From the NCBI GenBank assembly GCA_949372755.1, contig CASIBO010000011.1, forward strand, positions 1 through 64,000: 64,000 nt of DNA, given 5' to 3'. The stretch is from UBA9926 sp018645765 (GTDB lineage: Bacteria; Pseudomonadota; Gammaproteobacteria; Pseudomonadales; Azotimanducaceae). Positions 26,748-35,625 of this stretch are shown here, piece after piece (within the stretch, counting starts at the first letter, position 1; every line of letters begins with the position of its first letter). The notes beneath the pieces are model-generated. The model saw only the letters and a program-made list of their open reading frames with translations. It made no database searches and was not told the origin of the DNA. The position numbers were made by a program, and so were the translations under genes.

Positions 26748-27592
26748 TGGATTATGTAACCCAAGCCAGTCTAAAGCCCACGGTTGATGCCGCGATCGCG
26801 GAAGACCTTGGCAGCGGCGACCTCACAGCCCAACTCATCCCTGAACAGGCCAGGGCAACGGCCACGCTAATCTGTCGAGACGCGGCGGTCATTGCGGGGA
26901 TCCCTTGGGCAGAACAAGTGTTCAAAACAATTGACCCCGGCCTTCGCCTGACATGGTTCATTGAAGATGGCGCGTGGACGAAGGCAGGCGCCAAGATTAT
27001 GACCTGCTCGGGTCGCGCGCGGTCGATTCTCACGGCCGAGCGAACGGCCCTTAACTTTCTGCAAACCTTGTCCGCAACCGCAACCGCCACCCGAGCGCTG
27101 GTAGACACAATTGCCCACACCAAAACTCAGCTGCTGGATACTCGAAAAACCCTGCCAGGCCTTAGACTCGCGCAGAAATACGCGGTACTTCAAGGCGGTG
27201 GGCACAACCACCGCATTGGTTTGTATGACGCCTTTTTAATTAAAGAAAATCATATCCTTGCAGCTGGGGGGATTGGCGCGGCCATCTCTCGAGCGCGAGC
27301 AATCGCTCCGGCAACCCGTCTTGAAATCGAAGTCGAATCTCTTGCTGAATTGGCAGTGGCGATCGCCGGTGAACCCGATTGGATTATGCTTGACAATTTT
27401 TCCTTAGAGGAACTGATCAAGGCGGTTGAATCAACACCCGACAGCATCAAACTGGAAGCCTCAGGCGGTATCGAGACACCCGAAGACCTGATCCGGATCG
27501 CCGAAACCGGTGTTGACTATATTTCCGTCGGCGCCCTTACCAAACATTGCCGCGCTGTCGATTTATCGCTTCGCCTGGATGCCGAGGATTGA
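26747..27592 (+). CDS. nadC: Nicotinate-nucleotide pyrophosphorylase (quinolinate phosphoribosyltransferase)
   Basis: NAD biosynthesis enzyme converting quinolinate and PRPP to nicotinate mononucleotide. EDLGSGDLTA at about residues 19-28, LLDTRKTLPGLR near 129, KENHI, IMLDNF and the late LEASGGI motif are all family marks. 281 residues, normal. Translationally coupled with the upstream protease gene. In Pseudomonas-like genomes nadC lies directly next to pilA; here a P450 gene and a tRNA region lie between. Confidence 0.97.
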   Translation: MDYVTQASLKPTVDAAIAEDLGSGDLTAQLIPEQARATATLICRDAAVIAGIPWAEQVFKTIDPGLRLTWFIEDGAWTKAGAKIMTCSGRARSILTAERTALNFLQTLSATATATRALVDTIAHTKTQLLDTRKTLPGLRLAQKYAVLQGGGHNHRIGLYDAFLIKENHILAAGGIGAAISRARAIAPATRLEIEVESLAELAVAIAGEPDWIMLDNFSLEELIKAVESTPDSIKLEASGGIETPEDLIRIAETGVDYISVGALTKHCRAVDLSLRLDAED

Positions 27593-27815
27593 GGCAACAC
27601 GATGCATCATTGCGTTAACGCGTTGGACTTAAAATGGCACACGGCATATTGCTAGCGCTCGCCCCGAATCAGAATTCAAACGATACGCCCAGTTTAGTGT
27701 TCCAGGTTTAGGTAGAAACTGGAAACCCGTTACGAGTCCACGTTGATTTCGCGCTCCAGAGAACAGAAAGTTATGAAAACCCTTACAATCAAATTCCAAA
27801 CTCGGACACACTCGC

Positions 27816-28958
27816 ATGAATGACGTCAGCCCACCCGTTGATCCCTACCAAGGCTACCGAGCGCTCAGAGACGACGCGCCGATCTGTCAATTAGAAGCGG
27901 GCGGGCCTTGGCAGATTAGCCGTCATGCTGATGTGCATCAGGTGTTAAAAGACAACGCGGCCTACTCGTCAGAGGTTTCTATTCGCCCACCGGAAGCGCG
28001 CGGCCAACCGACCATGCTCTTCAGCGACCCTCCGCTACACCACCGCCTGCGGAAGCTCGTGAGCAGTGCCTTCAAACCTTCGCACATCGAACGTCAGGCG
28101 GATCGCATCACCGCTCGAGCAGAATTGTTAATAAAGGATCTGCCACGGGGCGAAGCCGTCGACCTGGTCACCACCTTGGCAGCACCCTTGCCCGTTATGG
28201 TCATCGCAGAGATGCTGGGCGTTGAAGACGGGAACCTCATCACCTTTAAGAATTGGTCGGATGCCATTTTCAGCAATATTGGAGAAATCCTGTTTGGCAC
28301 GCCCAGTGCAGAAGCCGAGCAGGCCGCGCTTGAAATGGACGGCTATTTCCTCGAACAAATCGAAGCGATTCGCCAAAGCCCTCAACCGCACCTACTGGGA
28401 CGACTAATCGCCACAAAAACCGATGAGGGTCATTTGAGTAACGAGGAACTTTTAAGTTTCTGCCGATTACTCCTCATTGCCGGCAATGAAACCACAACGG
28501 GCCTCATCACCGCATCTGCTCGCATTTTTCACGAATTCCCAGAAACCTTGCCCGCCATCCGGCACAACCCAGAACTCATTCCAACGTTTATTGAAGAGGC
28601 ACTGCGGTATTACTCGCCGTTTTCAGCAACGGTGCGTCGAACAACCCGGGCCGTTACCCTCGGCGGCGTCGAGATTCCCAAAGGCGAACTGCTAATCCCG
28701 TTAATTGCTTCGGCCAACCGTGATGAGCGCGTTTTTGACCAAGCAGAAACCTTTCAAATTGATCGTAACCCCAATCCGCATTTGGCATTGGGTTTTGGGA
28801 TTCACTTCTGCTTGGGCGCGCACCTTGCGCGCTTAGAAGGCAAAATAGCGGTGCAATGTCTGGCTGATCGGTTTGAATTCATTCGACTCGCTGATCCGTC
28901 GCAAACGGAGGTCGGCGGCCTGGGCGGCCCGAAAGCGATGAATGTTATTTTGACTTAA
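27816..28958 (+). CDS. Cytochrome P450
   Basis: A soluble, bacterial class P450 of 380 residues. The I-helix AGNETT is at 222-227, the ExxR motif at 261-264, and the haem-binding loop FGFGIHFCLGAHLAR places the axial cysteine at 332. The N-terminus is short (about 20 residues shorter than many relatives), yet the ATG is the only fitting start. No ferredoxin, ferredoxin reductase or biosynthetic cluster is adjacent, so redox partner and substrate are unknown. It sits between nadC and the integrase relic, in a place where Pseudomonas-like gene order is broken, so transfer is possible. Confidence 0.95.
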   Translation: MNDVSPPVDPYQGYRALRDDAPICQLEAGGPWQISRHADVHQVLKDNAAYSSEVSIRPPEARGQPTMLFSDPPLHHRLRKLVSSAFKPSHIERQADRITARAELLIKDLPRGEAVDLVTTLAAPLPVMVIAEMLGVEDGNLITFKNWSDAIFSNIGEILFGTPSAEAEQAALEMDGYFLEQIEAIRQSPQPHLLGRLIATKTDEGHLSNEELLSFCRLLLIAGNETTTGLITASARIFHEFPETLPAIRHNPELIPTFIEEALRYYSPFSATVRRTTRAVTLGGVEIPKGELLIPLIASANRDERVFDQAETFQIDRNPNPHLALGFGIHFCLGAHLARLEGKIAVQCLADRFEFIRLADPSQTEVGGLGGPKAMNVILT

Positions 28959-29212
28959 AGGTAAACAAGAACATTTTGGCGGGAGCAGAAAGCAGAGGGC
29001 CTGCGTCGCAAAGGGGGTGTTCGAGCACTTGCTTTAGTTGAGATCACCGATGCATCCCCACGCCTTTAACAAGGCCGCCAACACTCTCTCTGCCTGTTTT
29101 TCAGCCATTTTAGATTCTGTTTTATCTTACAAGGCATCAGCTCAAGACGCATCCGTTTCAGAAGAGCGTATCGATAGCATCAGACTTTAAGACACCGCGC
29201 TGTCAGAATTTC
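28959..29212. other. Non-coding or decayed region after the P450 gene
   Basis: No supported gene. A 46-codon forward frame (29050-29190) has no ribosome site and no recognisable product. The composition is mixed and the stretch may be eroded remains of the element that left the integrase fragment next door. Confidence 0.4.
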
Positions 29213-29434
29213 CTAAGACAAGGTCAGTACACCACCTTTAACGCTTCTTAAGTGGGTCGCGGCTACGGTGATATTGCCTGATGCCGTGGACTCATGAAGA
29301 CTTTCGATTTTTAATATTTGAAGTCGTAAATCAGCTAAATCTTGAGGAACAGCTTTACAAAAATAATGTACACCGCCTTTACGATAGGTGTATGAAGGGT
29401 GCTTCAATGGCTCGTCAATTTTGTCTACTCCCAA
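29213..29434 (-). pseudogene. Truncated tyrosine-recombinase (integrase) N-terminus
   Basis: A 73-codon frame from a TTG. Its middle, LKHPSYTYRKGGVHYFCKAVPQDLADL, resembles the first domain of phage and island integrases (the part that precedes the core-binding domain). After about residue 45 the resemblance is lost and the frame ends; no catalytic Arg-His-Arg-Tyr domain follows. It lies on the same strand as, and 61 bp past, the 3' end of tRNA-Thr, the standard place for an integrase of a tRNA-inserted element. Best read as what is left of a lost island. The match is by eye and short. Confidence 0.55.
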
Positions 29435-29495
29435 TGTCCAGACCTAGGAAATTCCCAGACTTTTCAAGGAGGTAAACAGCTTTAACAGTTGAAAA

Positions 29496-29571
29496 TGGTG
29501 CCGGAAAGAGGACTTGAACCTCCGACCAATTGCTTACGAAGCAACTGCTCTACCAACTGAGCTATTCCGGC
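29496..29571 (-). tRNA. tRNA-Thr, anticodon CGT
   Basis: A full 76-base cloverleaf on the minus strand. The acceptor stem is GCCGGAA / TTCCGGC, the D arm GCTC...GAGC, and the anticodon stem GTTGC / GCAAT with loop TTCGTAA (anticodon CGT, reads ACG). The T arm has the TTCAAGT loop, and a 3' ACCA is encoded. No other tRNA is close. Its 3' side abuts the integrase relic. Confidence 0.97.
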
Positions 29572-29907
29572 AGATCACTAAAACAGTGGGTTTCGAGATT
29601 TTACCAAAATATCCTAGGAATTATTCAATAAATTAACGCCAGCACTGAGCTATAAACCTCTTTTCACCTTGGCACTCTCATGCAGGGATGAGAATCGAGA
29701 CGCGACCCGTCTATCTGCCAAACACTCACAGGGCCAAGCCTAAGAGCGCCATTGCACTCGACAGCCGTTTCTCTGCAAGCAGTTTTTCTTGACCGCATTG
29801 TTAGAGCGCAGGCAACCGACATAAACACCTCTCGCCAAACACGGACCCGAACCGACGCGCGAACCAGCCTATCGCAAGACTGTAACGCGATACAACACCC
29901 CTGCTTA
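29572..29907. other. Intergenic region with no recognised feature
   Basis: About 336 bp between tRNA-Thr and the lysine-rich small gene. The part nearest the tRNA is AT-rich and probably holds its promoter, with a TAAAAT at 29594-29599 on the minus strand but no well-spaced -35. A forward frame at 29752-29955 has low-complexity content and is the antisense of the small gene at its end. Nothing else was seen. Confidence 0.4.
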
Positions 29908-30015
29908 TCAGAATGCTTTGTCTTTCTTTTCCTTTTTATCCTTGCGCTTTTCTAACAAGGTTTTTAACGGCTTTTTCTTCTCACTGCTCTTTTGTTTGTC
30001 TTTTCCTTTAGCCAT
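29908..30015 (-). CDS. Small lysine-rich basic protein, unknown function
   Basis: A 35-codon gene on the minus strand with ATG at 30015 and TGA at 29908. An AAGGA ribosome site lies seven to eight bases upstream. The product opens MAKGKDKQKSSEKKK and ends KKEKKDKAF; about 17 of 35 residues are lysine and it has no hydrophobic stretch. It should be cytosolic, disordered and able to bind nucleic acid or ribosomes by charge. I do not recognise a named family. Support is the good ribosome site and clean frame; poly-lysine runs could also arise from an A-rich tract. Confidence 0.6.
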   Translation of the reverse strand: MAKGKDKQKSSEKKKPLKTLLEKRKDKKEKKDKAF

Positions 30016-30262
30016 AAAATCGTTCCTTTAAAAGGTCTAAGCCTGACAACAATACGGTCAATGCCGTTTCATAGCAAAATATAATCGCAGGGCGGTCTGA
30101 TTTCGGGTAATTGTTTCCAGCGACCAACACAGCAACCCACATCATCCTGCTATCTATGGCAATCTCAAAAGTCCGCTTCAAATATTAAATCGGCCTCGAA
30201 AAACCAACCAGCGCCATTCCCAGGAGCCTGCGTGCTCTATCCCAAGCGCTGTGGCGGAGCAC

Positions 30263-30300
30263 AAAAAAACCCCTGCAACCACTTAAGGCTTTCAGGGGTT
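30263..30300 (-). terminator. Intrinsic terminator downstream of pilA
   Basis: On the minus strand ACCCCTG pairs with CAGGGGT across a 17-base loop, followed by seven T residues. It lies about 135 bp past the pilA stop and is the first strong terminator on that strand. Confidence 0.8.
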
Positions 30301-30434
30301 CTTATGACTTACAAGATCCAGCACACAGGCCGTTCCATGCCAACTAAGGCAAGTTGAGCTCGTGCGCTTCAACCTTAATAACCACCGGTTTCGCGCCGCG
30401 TTTGCCGCCTGGCCCGGGGGTTACGGCCTCTTTA

Positions 30435-30848
30435 TCAGATGCTTATGACTTCCGCGGCAATCGCAGGCAAGCTGAACGTTTGGGGCCTTGTTAACGTTAC
30501 CGCAGTAGCAGTCGCTTCAACTTTAATCTCACCGTCGGCATCGTCATCGCCAAAAAGCGGCGTGTTGCTTCCAGGAATCGTTGCTCCTGCTGTGTTGAGT
30601 TCAGTGATCCAACCAGCTGCTGTTGATGGTGTATCGTTAGAACCGCCCAAAGCAGCATTTGAAGCACCTGCAGCCGCAACGATTGAGACCGTTTTAATTG
30701 CACGCTGGTAAGCGTCGTTAACAACCGAAGCGTTAGCGCTTTCGATGTAATCCTGATAGGCCGGAATCGCAACTGCGGCCAGGATCCCAATGATTGCAAC
30801 CACGATCATCAATTCAATTAATGTAAAACCTTTTTGAACTGCCTTCAT
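30435..30848 (-). CDS. pilA: Type IV major pilin PilA
   Basis: Prepilin of 137 residues. The class III leader MKAVQKG is cut before Phe8 by PilD, leaving the FTLIELMIVVAIIGILAAVAIPAYQDY helix (written here only as its ends: FTLIEL ... PAYQDY) with Glu5 of the mature protein. The start at 30848 follows GAAGGA; the frame is open further upstream but the extension is not pilin-like. The mature part has no cysteine, so the usual C-terminal disulfide loop is absent. Divergent from pilB with 186 bp between, as in Pseudomonas. Confidence 0.95.
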   Translation of the reverse strand: MKAVQKGFTLIELMIVVAIIGILAAVAIPAYQDYIESANASVVNDAYQRAIKTVSIVAAAGASNAALGGSNDTPSTAAGWITELNTAGATIPGSNTPLFGDDDADGEIKVEATATAVTLTRPQTFSLPAIAAEVISI

Positions 30849-31034
30849 AAATTTTCCTTCATTCTGAATTGCGCGGCACAAAACTAACAGCCGCAATACT
30901 CGAACTATGACACCGAAGTGTTTAATTTCCAACTACTAATCTGTGCTTTCCAAGCTATAAGCGGCGCCATTTTCAGATGTTGCATCACAGGCTTGAGGGT
31001 TTACACTGTCTCATCAAACCTTGAAACATTGACC

Positions 31035-32738
31035 ATGTCAGCACGACCAAAACCTATCAGTGGCCTCACTCGGCGCCTCATCCAAGACGGTTTGATCGAT
31101 TTGGAGGCTGCTGAAAAGTGTAGCGTTGAAGCCAGCAAAGCTCGGCACCCACTCGTATCCTACTTGGTTAAAGAGAATATTATCTCCGCTGAAGCCATTG
31201 CAGCGGCCGCCGCCAGTGAATTCGGCACCGCCATCATTGACTTGGACGCAATCGACCCGAGCATGGTGCCTGAAGGCTTGGTGAGTGAAAAGCTCATTCG
31301 GGACCATCATGCCTTCCCGCTGTTTCAACGCGGAAAGCGCCTGTTTGTGGCCGTATCAGACCCCACCAATCGCGCGGCACTGGCTGATATTCAGTTCCAA
31401 ACCGGGATTACCACCGAAGACGTTTTGGTGCGCGAGGACCAGCTCACCGCTTACATCGAGCACCATCTGGGCGAACCTGAAGAAGACTTAACGGATTTCG
31501 GCGATGATGTTGATCTCGATCTCGAAACCGTTGACCCCGATCAGGAGGAGGAAGATACCAGCGCCCCGACCGATGACACCCCAGTCGTGCGGTTTATCAA
31601 CCAAATGCTGCTGAATGCCATCCGGCTCGGTTCGTCTGATTTACATTTTGAGCCCTTTGAGAAATCCTACAAAGTGCGTTTCCGCACGGACGGCATCTTG
31701 CACGAAGTCGCGAGTCCACCCGTCACGCTATCGCCGCGCATCGCGGCGCGCTTAAAGGTCATGAGTCAAATGGACATCTCGGAACGCCGAGTGCCCCAAG
31801 ACGGCCGTATTAAGCTGAAAGTCTCCAAGACCAAATCGATCGACTTTCGGGTGAACACCCTGCCGGTTCTGTTTGGTGAAAAAATTGTTCTGCGAATCTT
31901 GGATGCCAGCGCGGCCCAAATGGGGATTGATGCCTTGGGGTATGATGATGATCAAAAGGCCTTATACCTTGAAGCTTTAAACAAACCGCAAGGTATGTTT
32001 TTAGTCACCGGCCCAACCGGATCGGGTAAAACGGTGTCTCTCTATACGGGCCTGAATATTTTAAACACCCCTGAACTAAACATATCCACCGCCGAAGATC
32101 CCGTTGAAATCAACCTAGAGGGCATTAACCAATGTGCCGTCAATGCCAAGGTGGGACTTGATTTCTCGGCCGCGCTCCGGTCATTCCTGCGTCAAGATCC
32201 CGATATCGTGATGGTGGGTGAGATCCGAGATATCGAGACAGCCGAAATTGCGATTAAAGCGGCTCAGACCGGACACATGGTCTTATCCACATTGCACACC
32301 AATTCAGCGCCGGAAACCATCACGCGCCTGCGTAACATGGGGGTGCCGGCCTTTAACCTGGCAACATCTATCAATCTCATTGTCGCCCAGCGACTGGCCC
32401 GTAGGCTCTGCAGCTGTAAAGAAAAAATAGCGGTGCCTGCAAATGCCTTACTCGAAAAGGGCTTCACCCAGGAAGATTTGGATGCCGGGCTTGAAATTTA
32501 CGGGCCCAAGGGTTGTGATAAATGTAACGGCGGATACAAAGGTCGGGTCGGGGTTTATGAGGTGGTCAAGATCACGCCCGAAATCTCCAAAGTGATCATG
32601 GAAGATGGCAATTCGCTAGAAATTTCCCGCATTTGCCAAGAACAAGGCTTCCGGAACATCTATCAATCAGCCTTGCTCAAAGTAAAACAGGGCCTCACGA
32701 GCCTCGATGAAGTCGATCGCGTCACCAGTGGTCACTAG
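31035..32738 (+). CDS. pilB: Type IV pilus assembly ATPase PilB
   Basis: Cytosolic hexameric motor that drives pilus extension. 567 residues from the ATG at 31035 (upstream codons in frame lack family likeness). An N-terminal MshEN/T2SSE domain is followed by the ATPase domain with Walker A GPTGSGKT near 325, then the Asp-box and Walker B region (DPDIVMVGEIRD) and the zinc cysteines of CSCKEK and CDKCNGGYKGRVG. First gene of pilB-pilC-pilD. Confidence 0.97.
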   Translation: MSARPKPISGLTRRLIQDGLIDLEAAEKCSVEASKARHPLVSYLVKENIISAEAIAAAAASEFGTAIIDLDAIDPSMVPEGLVSEKLIRDHHAFPLFQRGKRLFVAVSDPTNRAALADIQFQTGITTEDVLVREDQLTAYIEHHLGEPEEDLTDFGDDVDLDLETVDPDQEEEDTSAPTDDTPVVRFINQMLLNAIRLGSSDLHFEPFEKSYKVRFRTDGILHEVASPPVTLSPRIAARLKVMSQMDISERRVPQDGRIKLKVSKTKSIDFRVNTLPVLFGEKIVLRILDASAAQMGIDALGYDDDQKALYLEALNKPQGMFLVTGPTGSGKTVSLYTGLNILNTPELNISTAEDPVEINLEGINQCAVNAKVGLDFSAALRSFLRQDPDIVMVGEIRDIETAEIAIKAAQTGHMVLSTLHTNSAPETITRLRNMGVPAFNLATSINLIVAQRLARRLCSCKEKIAVPANALLEKGFTQEDLDAGLEIYGPKGCDKCNGGYKGRVGVYEVVKITPEISKVIMEDGNSLEISRICQEQGFRNIYQSALLKVKQGLTSLDEVDRVTSGH

Positions 32739-32749
32739 GAATAACCCCC

Positions 32750-33964
32750 ATGGCTGAAGAACTCATTTTTGACTGGAAAGGCACCGATAGAACGGGCAAA
32801 AAAGTCTCAGGTGAGACCAAAGGCAGTAACGTGAACTTGGTGAAAGCCCAGTTGCGAAAGCAGGGTATCAATGCGGGCCGCGTTAAAAAACGATCGAAAC
32901 CGATGTTTGCACTTGGCGGTAAGAAAATAGGACCCGCAGATATTGCTTTGTTTACCCGCCAATTGGCGACCATGATGAAAGCTGGGGTGCCACTCGTGCA
33001 GTCTTTCGATATTGTCGCCGGTGGGGTGGATAACCCTGCTATGAAAGCACTGATTAAAAACATCGCGAACGAAGTTTCTGGGGGCAACAGCTTTGCAGCA
33101 GCCGTGAGCGCGCAACCAAAAGAATATTTTGACGAACTCTTTTGCAATCTGATCGCGGCGGGCGAGCAGTCAGGCTCACTCGAAACCATGCTGGATCGCC
33201 TGGCAACTTATAAAGAAAAATCTGAAGCGCTGAAAGCCAAAATCAAGAGCGCCATGAATTATCCCATCTCGGTACTGATAATTTCCGGCATTGTGACGGT
33301 CATCCTCTTGATTAAAGTCATCCCGCAATTTGAAAGCATGTTCAGCAGCTTTGGCGGAGAGCTACCCGCCTTTACCCAAATGGTGGTTCGCGCCTCAGAG
33401 TTCATGCAGGCCTGGTGGATCGTCATCATGATAGGCATTGGCATCACTTATGCTGGGTACAAGCAAATTCACAAGACCTCGCAAGCCTTTCGAGACGGCC
33501 AAGAGCGTTTGACACTCAAAATGCCTGTCATCGGGGACATCATTGATAAATCCTGTGTTGCCCGATTTGCCCGAACCTTGTCCACAACCTTTGCGGCTGG
33601 CGTACCACTAGTTGATGCACTGGACTCGGCATCCGGGGCCGCAGGCAATGTGGTCTATAAGGACGCAATTCTTAAAATCAAAAGCGAAGTCTCTGGTGGG
33701 ACCCAGCTCAATCATGCCATGCGTCAAGCCAACGTGTTTCCAAGTATGGTGGTTCAAATGGTATCGATCGGCGAAGAATCAGGCGCGCTGGATGCCATGC
33801 TCGATAAGTCTGCAACCTATTACGAAGAGATGGTTGATAATGCCGTTGACGGCCTAACCAGCATGATCGAGCCCATCATTATGGCCTTTCTCGGTATTGT
33901 TGTCGGCGGCATGATGATTGCCATGTACCTCCCCATCTTCCAAATGGGCGGCGCGATGAGCTGA
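32750..33964 (+). CDS. pilC: Type IV pilus inner membrane platform protein PilC
   Basis: Polytopic platform protein linking the PilB motor to pilin. 404 residues with two GspF-type repeats, seen as FTRQLATMMKAGVPL near 65 and FARTLSTTFAAGVPL near 270, and three to four membrane segments. 11 bp after pilB; its TGA overlaps the pilD ATG. Confidence 0.97.
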   Translation: MAEELIFDWKGTDRTGKKVSGETKGSNVNLVKAQLRKQGINAGRVKKRSKPMFALGGKKIGPADIALFTRQLATMMKAGVPLVQSFDIVAGGVDNPAMKALIKNIANEVSGGNSFAAAVSAQPKEYFDELFCNLIAAGEQSGSLETMLDRLATYKEKSEALKAKIKSAMNYPISVLIISGIVTVILLIKVIPQFESMFSSFGGELPAFTQMVVRASEFMQAWWIVIMIGIGITYAGYKQIHKTSQAFRDGQERLTLKMPVIGDIIDKSCVARFARTLSTTFAAGVPLVDALDSASGAAGNVVYKDAILKIKSEVSGGTQLNHAMRQANVFPSMVVQMVSIGEESGALDAMLDKSATYYEEMVDNAVDGLTSMIEPIIMAFLGIVVGGMMIAMYLPIFQMGGAMS

Positions 33965-34842
33965 TGCTGGACCAGCTATACCTTCTGCACGAACTCTATC
34001 CGATCCTCGCGGCGACAATCGACCTTGTCTTCGGTTTGTTGATTGGCAGCTTTCTGAACGTCGTCATCACAAGACTACCGCTCATGCTGGCGCAACAGTG
34101 GCAGCAAGAGGCCCAGTTTGTGCTCGAGCTGGAACCCGCCGAGCCAGCGACGGCCCCTTTAAGCCTTTCTCGTCCCAGATCTCGGTGCCCTAATTGTTTG
34201 ACCCAGATTAGCGCCCGTCACAACATCCCGGTTATCAGCTATTTATTCTTGCGCGGCCGCTGCCACCATTGTGCTGAACGCATCTCGCCTGAGTATCCCC
34301 TCGTTGAGCTCGCGGCCGGCGCGGCTACCGTCTTTCTGATTCAGCACTTTGGTTTTACCAGCAATGCGGGCCTTGCCTGTCTTTTCACCTATGCGCTCAT
34401 AACGCTGACCATGATCGATTTCAGAACCACTCTGCTACCCGACTCGATCACGCTGAGCTTTCTCTGGCTCGGCATCCTTGCGAACTTAAATGATGGGTTT
34501 ACCGACCTTGCGAGCGCTGTTATTGGCGCCATGGCGGGCTATCTCTCGCTCTGGCTTGTTTACTGGGGCTTTAAACTCGCGACCGGCAAAGACGGTATGG
34601 GCTTCGGCGACTTCAAATTACTCGCCATGCTCGGGGCCTGGCTGGGCTGGCAGCTCCTGCCAATCGTTATATTATTATCCTCCTTTACCGGCGCCCTGAT
34701 CGGCCTCACCTTAATCGCATTGGGCCGGGACAAGGACCATCCCATTCCGTTTGGTCCCTATTTGGCGATCGCGGGCTGGCTGGCTCTAATCTGGGGCGAT
34801 GACATCACGCAACAATACTTTCAACTCACGAACCTGGCATGA
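33964..34842 (+). CDS. pilD: Prepilin peptidase / N-methyltransferase PilD
   Basis: Integral membrane aspartic protease that cuts and methylates prepilins and type II pseudopilins. The cytosolic zinc site has all four cysteines (75, 78, 100, 103). The two catalytic aspartates are in LLPDSI and in GMGFGDFKLL. About eight membrane segments, 292 residues. It could also serve the secretion system implied by exeA/gspB. Overlaps coaE by 4 bp (ATGA). Confidence 0.97.
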   Translation: MLDQLYLLHELYPILAATIDLVFGLLIGSFLNVVITRLPLMLAQQWQQEAQFVLELEPAEPATAPLSLSRPRSRCPNCLTQISARHNIPVISYLFLRGRCHHCAERISPEYPLVELAAGAATVFLIQHFGFTSNAGLACLFTYALITLTMIDFRTTLLPDSITLSFLWLGILANLNDGFTDLASAVIGAMAGYLSLWLVYWGFKLATGKDGMGFGDFKLLAMLGAWLGWQLLPIVILLSSFTGALIGLTLIALGRDKDHPIPFGPYLAIAGWLALIWGDDITQQYFQLTNLA

Positions 34843-35438
34843 ATCGACTGATTATTGGCATAACGGGCGGGATTGGATCTGGGAAGACCGCGGTATCCAA
34901 CCGGTTCCAAGCCCTCGGCATTACCATCGCTGACGCAGACGTTGCGGCCCGCACTGTCGTGCAGCCCGGGTCCAAGCTGCTCAGCGACATCGCCAAGCAT
35001 TTCGGCCCAGACATCCTGACGGTCGCGGGTGCGTTAAATCGACCAAAGCTTCGAACGATTATTTTCGCAGATATTGATGCCCGTCGATTTTTAGAGCGCG
35101 CAACCCATGGCCCGATTATGGACCAGCTTCGCTCAGAACTGACCGCCGCAACCAGCCCCTATGCGATGTTGGTGTTATCCGCAGGCACCGGGCAGAACCC
35201 TCTTATCAACCGAATGCTGGTCGTTGACGCGCCGATCGAATTGCAACAAGCGCGGGTTTTAGAACGGGACGGCAGTGACCTTGAGACGATCAATCACATT
35301 ATCGCCGCCCAACCCGCAAGACGCGAGAGACTGGCGCTCGCAGACGATATCATTGAAAATACGGGATCGGAGCAGGCATTAGACGACAAAGTCGCTGCGC
35401 TGCATCAATTTTATCTGGACCTGATTCATCATGACTGA
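34839..35438 (+). CDS. coaE: Dephospho-CoA kinase
   Basis: Last step of coenzyme A synthesis. The P-loop GGIGSGKT is at residues 10-17 and the DAD motif (IADADVAAR) near 32. 199 residues, the usual size. Located in the pilD-coaE-yacG order common in Gammaproteobacteria, overlapping both neighbours. Confidence 0.97.
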   Translation: MNRLIIGITGGIGSGKTAVSNRFQALGITIADADVAARTVVQPGSKLLSDIAKHFGPDILTVAGALNRPKLRTIIFADIDARRFLERATHGPIMDQLRSELTAATSPYAMLVLSAGTGQNPLINRMLVVDAPIELQQARVLERDGSDLETINHIIAAQPARRERLALADDIIENTGSEQALDDKVAALHQFYLDLIHHD

Positions 35439-35622
35439 CGCCATCGTGCAATGCCCTATCTGTCGCAAAGCGGTGGCTTGGATTGCAGCCAATCGCTACA
35501 AGCCCTTTTGCTCTGAACGCTGCCAACTCATCGACTTAGGAGAATGGGCCAGTGGTAATCGCAGTATTCCAACAGATGCAAATCACGATGAGGTCACTGC
35601 AAGCGATCTAGATCAGGACTAA
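35431..35622 (+). CDS. yacG: DNA gyrase inhibitor YacG (zinc-binding)
   Basis: A 63-residue zinc protein with Cys8, Cys11, Cys27 and Cys31 (CPIC and CSERC), followed by the typical DLGEWASG. In E. coli YacG binds gyrase subunit B and blocks its action. Starts 8 bp inside coaE; ends 4 bp short of the convergent argJ. No zapD gene lies between coaE and yacG, unlike in enterobacteria. Confidence 0.95.
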   Translation: MTDAIVQCPICRKAVAWIAANRYKPFCSERCQLIDLGEWASGNRSIPTDANHDEVTASDLDQD

Positions 35623-35625
35623 CGG

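Noticed and set aside
29050..29190. Forward 46-codon frame between the P450 gene and the integrase relic.
   Set aside because: No ribosome site before the ATG and no recognised product; it lies in a decayed region.
29752..29955. Forward 67-codon frame upstream of pilA.
   Set aside because: Its end is the antisense of the lysine-rich gene, and the sequence is low in complexity without a good ribosome site.
30337..30440. A GC-rich open frame of about 33 codons just past pilA on the minus strand, ending ...VEAHELNLP.
   Set aside because: A stop codon precedes it and it has no ATG/GTG with a ribosome site. It could be a scrap of an older pilin gene, but I cannot support that.
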